64,000 nucleotides of DNA from Jiangella alba (lineage in GTDB: Bacteria > Actinomycetota > Actinomycetes > Jiangellales > Jiangellaceae), in NCBI RefSeq assembly GCF_900106035.1, contig NZ_FNUC01000004.1:496001-560000 (forward strand). The letters are read 5' to 3'. How positions within the stretch are numbered: position 1 is the stretch's first letter; each line of letters begins with the position of its first letter. Under the pieces are notes generated by a model that saw nothing but the letters and a program-made list of their open reading frames with translations, was not told the DNA's origin and did not search any database. Positions 60,763 to 64,000 of the stretch are shown here, in pieces. Position numbers and translations under genes: made by a program.

Positions 60763-61671
60763 TCAGCTCAGGTGCGGGATGACCGACGTCCCGAAGCGGC
60801 GCAGTTGGGTGATCGGGTCGGCGACCGGCCAGATGAAGACCGTGTCGACGCCGGCGTCGGCGTAGCGAGCCAGCTTTGCGGCGCACGCCTCGGCGGGCCC
60901 GATGAGCACTTGGTCGGCGAGGGCGACCGGGTCCCGTCCGAGCATGCGAGCCAGCGCGTCGAGTCTCGTCCGCGACTCGGCCTCGGAATCGGTCAGGTAG
61001 GTCCACATGGTCGCGAGGGCGATCGGGAAGGGGCGCGCGCCTCGCCCGGCGGATTCCAAGGCGCGGTGCAGGACGTCGCGGCCGGCGGAGATCTGGTCGG
61101 GTGTCGTGTTGTACGCCGACGCAAGCCAGCCATCGCCGAGGCGGGCCACCCGGCGAAGCCCGGCCGCAGAGCCCCAACTGCCGATCCAGATCGGGATCGG
61201 CCGCGCCGGCCGGGGTTCCAGGGCGGGCGTGCCGTAAGAACCGTCCGATGCCGGTGCCGGATCGTCGGTGAGCGAGGCACGGAGCACCCGCACCGCTTCA
61301 TCGAACCGCGGCCACCGCTGTTCGAACGGTACCCCGGCCGCGTCGTAATCGGCGGCCGAGGATCCCGCACCGACACCGAGCACGAAACGACCACCGGACA
61401 GCGCGTCCAACGCCGCGGCCGCCTTCGCCAGCGCCACCGGCCCCCGGACCACCGGCAGGGCCACGGTCGTCGCCAAGGTCAGGTCGGCACTGCGATCCAC
61501 GACGGTGGACAGCGCAACGATCCCATCCAGCCATGGTCTCTGGAACACCAGATGGTCATTGGCGCTGATCGCGCTGAACCCCGTGTCGCGCGCAGCATCC
61601 ACGTAGCCGGCCAACGAGGGGATCCCCGAACCGTCGAAGTCGATCAGCGGCAGATGCGCACCGAACCTCAC
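60763..61671 (-). CDS. LLM-class flavin/F420-dependent oxidoreductase
   Basis: This is a 302-residue TIM-barrel luciferase-like protein. It begins MRFGAHLPLIDFDGSGIP and has FSAISANDHLVF, GGRFVLGVGAGSS and PIPIWIGSWGSAAGLRRVARLGDGW, the standard LLM pattern. In actinomycetes this group usually uses F420H2. Substrate unknown. Confidence 0.9.
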   Translation of the reverse strand: MRFGAHLPLIDFDGSGIPSLAGYVDAARDTGFSAISANDHLVFQRPWLDGIVALSTVVDRSADLTLATTVALPVVRGPVALAKAAAALDALSGGRFVLGVGAGSSAADYDAAGVPFEQRWPRFDEAVRVLRASLTDDPAPASDGSYGTPALEPRPARPIPIWIGSWGSAAGLRRVARLGDGWLASAYNTTPDQISAGRDVLHRALESAGRGARPFPIALATMWTYLTDSEAESRTRLDALARMLGRDPVALADQVLIGPAEACAAKLARYADAGVDTVFIWPVADPITQLRRFGTSVIPHLS

Positions 61672-61716
61672 AATCGGACCCTAACGGCCCGCCCAGCCAC
61701 GATCCGTGCTTGGCGC

Positions 61717-62199
61717 CTACGGCCGCGCGCCTCGGAGCCAGGTTTCGATGAACGCGATGTCCGCCGCGGTCAGCCCGACAGCAGGGTCGACCTTGTGGAG
61801 GAGCGCCGGCCCGGGGTGCTCGAACTCGATCCACCAGCGGTCAGCAGGTTCGATGACATCGTCGACCCAGATGAAGGGGCGGCCGGAGGCGATGCGGACC
61901 AGGGCCTTCGTCTTCCACTGCAGGGTGTCGGGCCCGTCATCGCCGTCGTCGGCGAGGTCGGCCACCGGCAGGCGCGGCAGGCCGAGGAGGGGACCGATGA
62001 CCTCGTTCGCCTCGTCCATCCAGGCCGTCGCCCACACCAGATCGCACCCCAGGCCCATGAGCTGCGGACCGAGCGTCCGGTCGATTCGCGCCAGGTACGG
62101 GTTCGACGCATCGGGAGCCGGGGGTAGGCCGGAGCCGCCGAACGGCAGGATCGTCCCGTCGACATCGAGGAAGAGGAGCGGGCGCGACGCGGAGGTCAT
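61717..62199 (-). CDS. HAD-like hydrolase domain protein
   Basis: This is a 160-residue protein. It begins RPLLFLDVDGTILPFGGSG, with the DxDGT nucleophile motif, then LVWATAWMDEANEVIG (motif II-like Thr), a Lys in LQWKTKALVRI (motif III-like) and FIWVDDVIEPAD (motif IV acids). It is short, with no cap domain. Actinomycete proteins of this length and pattern are common and uncharacterised. Confidence 0.82.
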   Translation of the reverse strand: MTSASRPLLFLDVDGTILPFGGSGLPPAPDASNPYLARIDRTLGPQLMGLGCDLVWATAWMDEANEVIGPLLGLPRLPVADLADDGDDGPDTLQWKTKALVRIASGRPFIWVDDVIEPADRWWIEFEHPGPALLHKVDPAVGLTAADIAFIETWLRGARP

Positions 62200-62316
62200 T
62201 CCCGCACGGTAGCGGCGAGCCGGGCGGTACATGTCAGCCGACCGAGAAACGGAATGTCGAGAATCTGGAGGTGGCTCCGTCCCTGGGTCACAACCACCGA
62301 ACAGGAGATGGCAGCC

Positions 62317-62757
62317 ATGACACACATACGGCGTTTCGACCACATCGGCATCACCGTCGCGGACCCGAAGACGGCGACGGAGTTCTTCGTGGGGCTGGGG
62401 CTCGAGGTCGAGGGCACCGGATCCGTGGAGGGCGAGTTCGTGGAGGCCGTGTGCGGCATCCCGGACGCCCGCTGCGAGATCACGATGCTGCGCGTGCCCG
62501 CCGGCGGACCACGGCTGGAGCTGTCGAGCTTCGTCACGCCCGACCACGTGCCGGGATCACCGGCGGCGATGGCGAACGAGCTGGGGCTGCGCAACGTGTC
62601 GTTCGAGGTGGGAGACCTCCAGGCGGCCGTCGACGCGGTGGCGGCGGACGGGTATGGGCTCGTGGCCGGGATCGGCGAGTACGCGGGCAGCGTCCGGATG
62701 GCGTACGTCCGGGGACCCGAGGGGATCGTCGTGTCGCTGTTCGAGCAGCTCAGCTGA
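62317..62757 (+). CDS. glyoxalase/VOC-family protein
   Basis: This is a 146-residue protein from ATG 62317, with AGGAG 9 bp upstream (ATG 62308 is an alternative). It begins [20 protein letters not shown] (metal His) and ends [13 protein letters not shown] (metal Glu), the two-repeat VOC layout. It may act as a small dioxygenase, epimerase or resistance protein. Its end overlaps the convergent dehydrogenase gene by 8 bp. Confidence 0.88.
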   Translation: MTHIRRFDHIGITVADPKTATEFFVGLGLEVEGTGSVEGEFVEAVCGIPDARCEITMLRVPAGGPRLELSSFVTPDHVPGSPAAMANELGLRNVSFEVGDLQAAVDAVAADGYGLVAGIGEYAGSVRMAYVRGPEGIVVSLFEQLS

Positions 62758-64000
62758 CCGTCGGGAAGGCGAGCGGCGCGGGCGTCGCCTCCCGGACCCG
62801 GGGCCAGCGCGTGGTCACCACCTTCGCGCGCGTGTAGAACGCCACCCCCTCGGTGCCGTGGACGTGATGGTCGCCGAAGAGGGACTGCTTCCAGCCGCCG
62901 AAGGAGTGGAACGCCATCGGGACGGGGACCGGGACGTTCACGCCGATCATGCCGACCTCGACGCGGCGCTGGAACTCGCGCGCCACGTGGCCGGACGAGG
63001 TGAAGACGGCGGTGCCGTTGCCGTACGGGTTGGCGTTGATCACGTCGATGGCCGCGTCGAGCGTCGGGACCCGCAGGACGGCGAGGACGGGGCCGAAGAT
63101 CTCGTCCCGGTAGACGTCCATCGACGGCGTAACGTGGTCGAGCAGGGTCGGGCCGATGAAGAAGCCGTCCTCGTGACCGGCGACGACGAGGTCGCGGCCG
63201 TCGACGACCACGGTGGCCCCGGACTTGCCGCCCTGCGCGACGGCGCCGGCGATGCGGGAGCGGGCGGCGGCCGTCACGACCGGGCCCATCTCGACGCCGT
63301 CCGCGCCACCGGGGCCGACGGCGATGTGCAGGGTCCGCTCGCGGATCCGCTCGACGAGGTCGTCGGCAGCCGAGCCGACGGCCACCACGGCCGAGATCGC
63401 CATGCACCGCTGGCCGGCCGACCCGTACCCGGCCGCGACGATGTGGTCGGCGGCGAAGTCGAGGTCGGCGTCAGGGAGAACAACGGCGTGGTTCTTCGCG
63501 CCGCCGAGCGCCTGCACCCGCTTCCCGGCCGCACCGGCGCGTCCGTGGACGTACCGGGCGATCGGCGTCGAGCCCACGAACGACACCGCGTCGACACCGG
63601 GGTGGTCCAGCAGCGCGTCGACCGCCACCTTGTCGCCGTGCACCACGTTGAACACGCCGTCGGGCAGCCCGGCCCGCTGGTACAGCCGCGCGACCAGGTC
63701 GGAGGCGCCGGGCACCCGCTCGGACGGCTTCAGCACGAACGCGTTGCCGCACGCGATCGCGAGCGGATGCATCCACAGCGGCACCATCACCGGGAAGTTG
63801 AACGGCGTGATGCCGGCGACGACGCCGAGCGGCTGGCGGAAGGAATAGGAGTCGACGCCGCGGGAGACCTGGTCGCTGAACGCGCCCTTGAGCAGTTGCG
63901 GGATCCCGCAGGCGAACTCCACCACCTCGCGGCCGCGCACCACCTCCCCGCGCGCGTCGTCGAGGGTCTTGCCGTGCTCGGAGGAGATGACGGCGGCCAG
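62750..64000 (-). CDS. mmsA: methylmalonate-semialdehyde dehydrogenase, partial
   Basis: The visible 416 residues lack the N-terminus, which lies beyond the right edge. The frame is open to position 64000 ([17 protein letters not shown] visible upstream). Motifs are [37 protein letters not shown], the catalytic Cys in [11 protein letters not shown], and [15 protein letters not shown]. The FNFP and GGAKNH signatures identify the CoA-acylating class used in valine and inositol breakdown, giving propionyl-CoA from methylmalonate semialdehyde. Confidence 0.92.
   Translation of the reverse strand: MAAVISSEHGKTLDDARGEVVRGREVVEFACGIPQLLKGAFSDQVSRGVDSYSFRQPLGVVAGITPFNFPVMVPLWMHPLAIACGNAFVLKPSERVPGASDLVARLYQRAGLPDGVFNVVHGDKVAVDALLDHPGVDAVSFVGSTPIARYVHGRAGAAGKRVQALGGAKNHAVVLPDADLDFAADHIVAAGYGSAGQRCMAISAVVAVGSAADDLVERIRERTLHIAVGPGGADGVEMGPVVTAAARSRIAGAVAQGGKSGATVVVDGRDLVVAGHEDGFFIGPTLLDHVTPSMDVYRDEIFGPVLAVLRVPTLDAAIDVINANPYGNGTAVFTSSGHVAREFQRRVEVGMIGVNVPVPVPMAFHSFGGWKQSLFGDHHVHGTEGVAFYTRAKVVTTRWPRVREATPAPLAFPTVS

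Overview
The window is very GC-rich, with GC-biased third codon positions, frequent GTG starts, many 4-bp ATGA/GTGA gene overlaps, F420/LLM-type enzymes and a DtxR/IdeR/DmdR-type iron box. This points to a high-GC actinomycete chromosome. The exact genus cannot be fixed from sequence alone.

Layout. 1-4.6 kb is a carbohydrate cluster: a partial alpha-N-acetylglucosaminidase (GH89) is divergent from a ROK regulator followed by a three-gene sugar ABC importer. An MFS exporter with a CsoR-type palindrome follows (4.65-6.03 kb). 6.1-7.9 kb is an AbiE-like type IV toxin-antitoxin pair whose toxin gene is frameshifted. 7.95-17.2 kb is a 9.2-kb genomic island in the 3' end of tRNA-Lys(TTT), bounded by 39-bp direct repeats. 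It carries a BrnT/BrnA-like toxin-antitoxin pair, two AT-richer genes that may form a defence module (a STAND/NACHT-like ATPase and a large protein with a PDDEXK-like core), a HAD phosphatase, decayed gene fragments, and a tyrosine integrase broken by a 1-base insertion.

17.4-42.2 kb is mostly ordinary chromosome: a BBE-like FAD oxidase, a secreted sialidase-like protein divergent from a secreted five-bladed glycosidase-like protein, a nitrilase-fold protein without its catalytic Cys and Lys, a MerR/imine-reductase-like divergent pair, a large secreted subtilase, a TetR/MFS pair, a PHP protein, an MFS/MerR pair, an arginase-fold protein, a PCD-glyoxalase fusion, a phosphotransferase, an MFS/CGNR pair, an M14 carboxypeptidase and a DUF4190-type membrane protein.

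42.2-50.7 kb is a six-gene, translationally coupled siderophore operon behind an iron box. Its gene order matches rhbABCDEF of rhizobactin 1021: diaminobutyrate aminotransferase, decarboxylase, IucA/IucC synthetase, acetyltransferase, N-monooxygenase, second IucA/IucC synthetase. The expected product is a schizokinen-type citrate-dihydroxamate. 50.8-56 kb holds housekeeping genes (PduO-type adenosyltransferase, MBL-fold protein, FetB-like permease, tRNA-Asp, tRNA-Glu, metallophosphoesterase, small metalloprotease).

56.7-60.5 kb is a second accessory locus: an ImmA/IrrE-type metallopeptidase overlapping a PIN-like nuclease, flanked on both sides by two paralogous proteins of a family I do not recognise. 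One of the paralogues is coupled to a BpsA-like methyltransferase-fold enzyme with an NPPW motif. With the ATPase/nuclease pair of the tRNA-Lys island, it is the best candidate here for an undescribed system. The window ends in an LLM oxidoreductase, a HAD-like protein, a glyoxalase and a partial methylmalonate-semialdehyde dehydrogenase.
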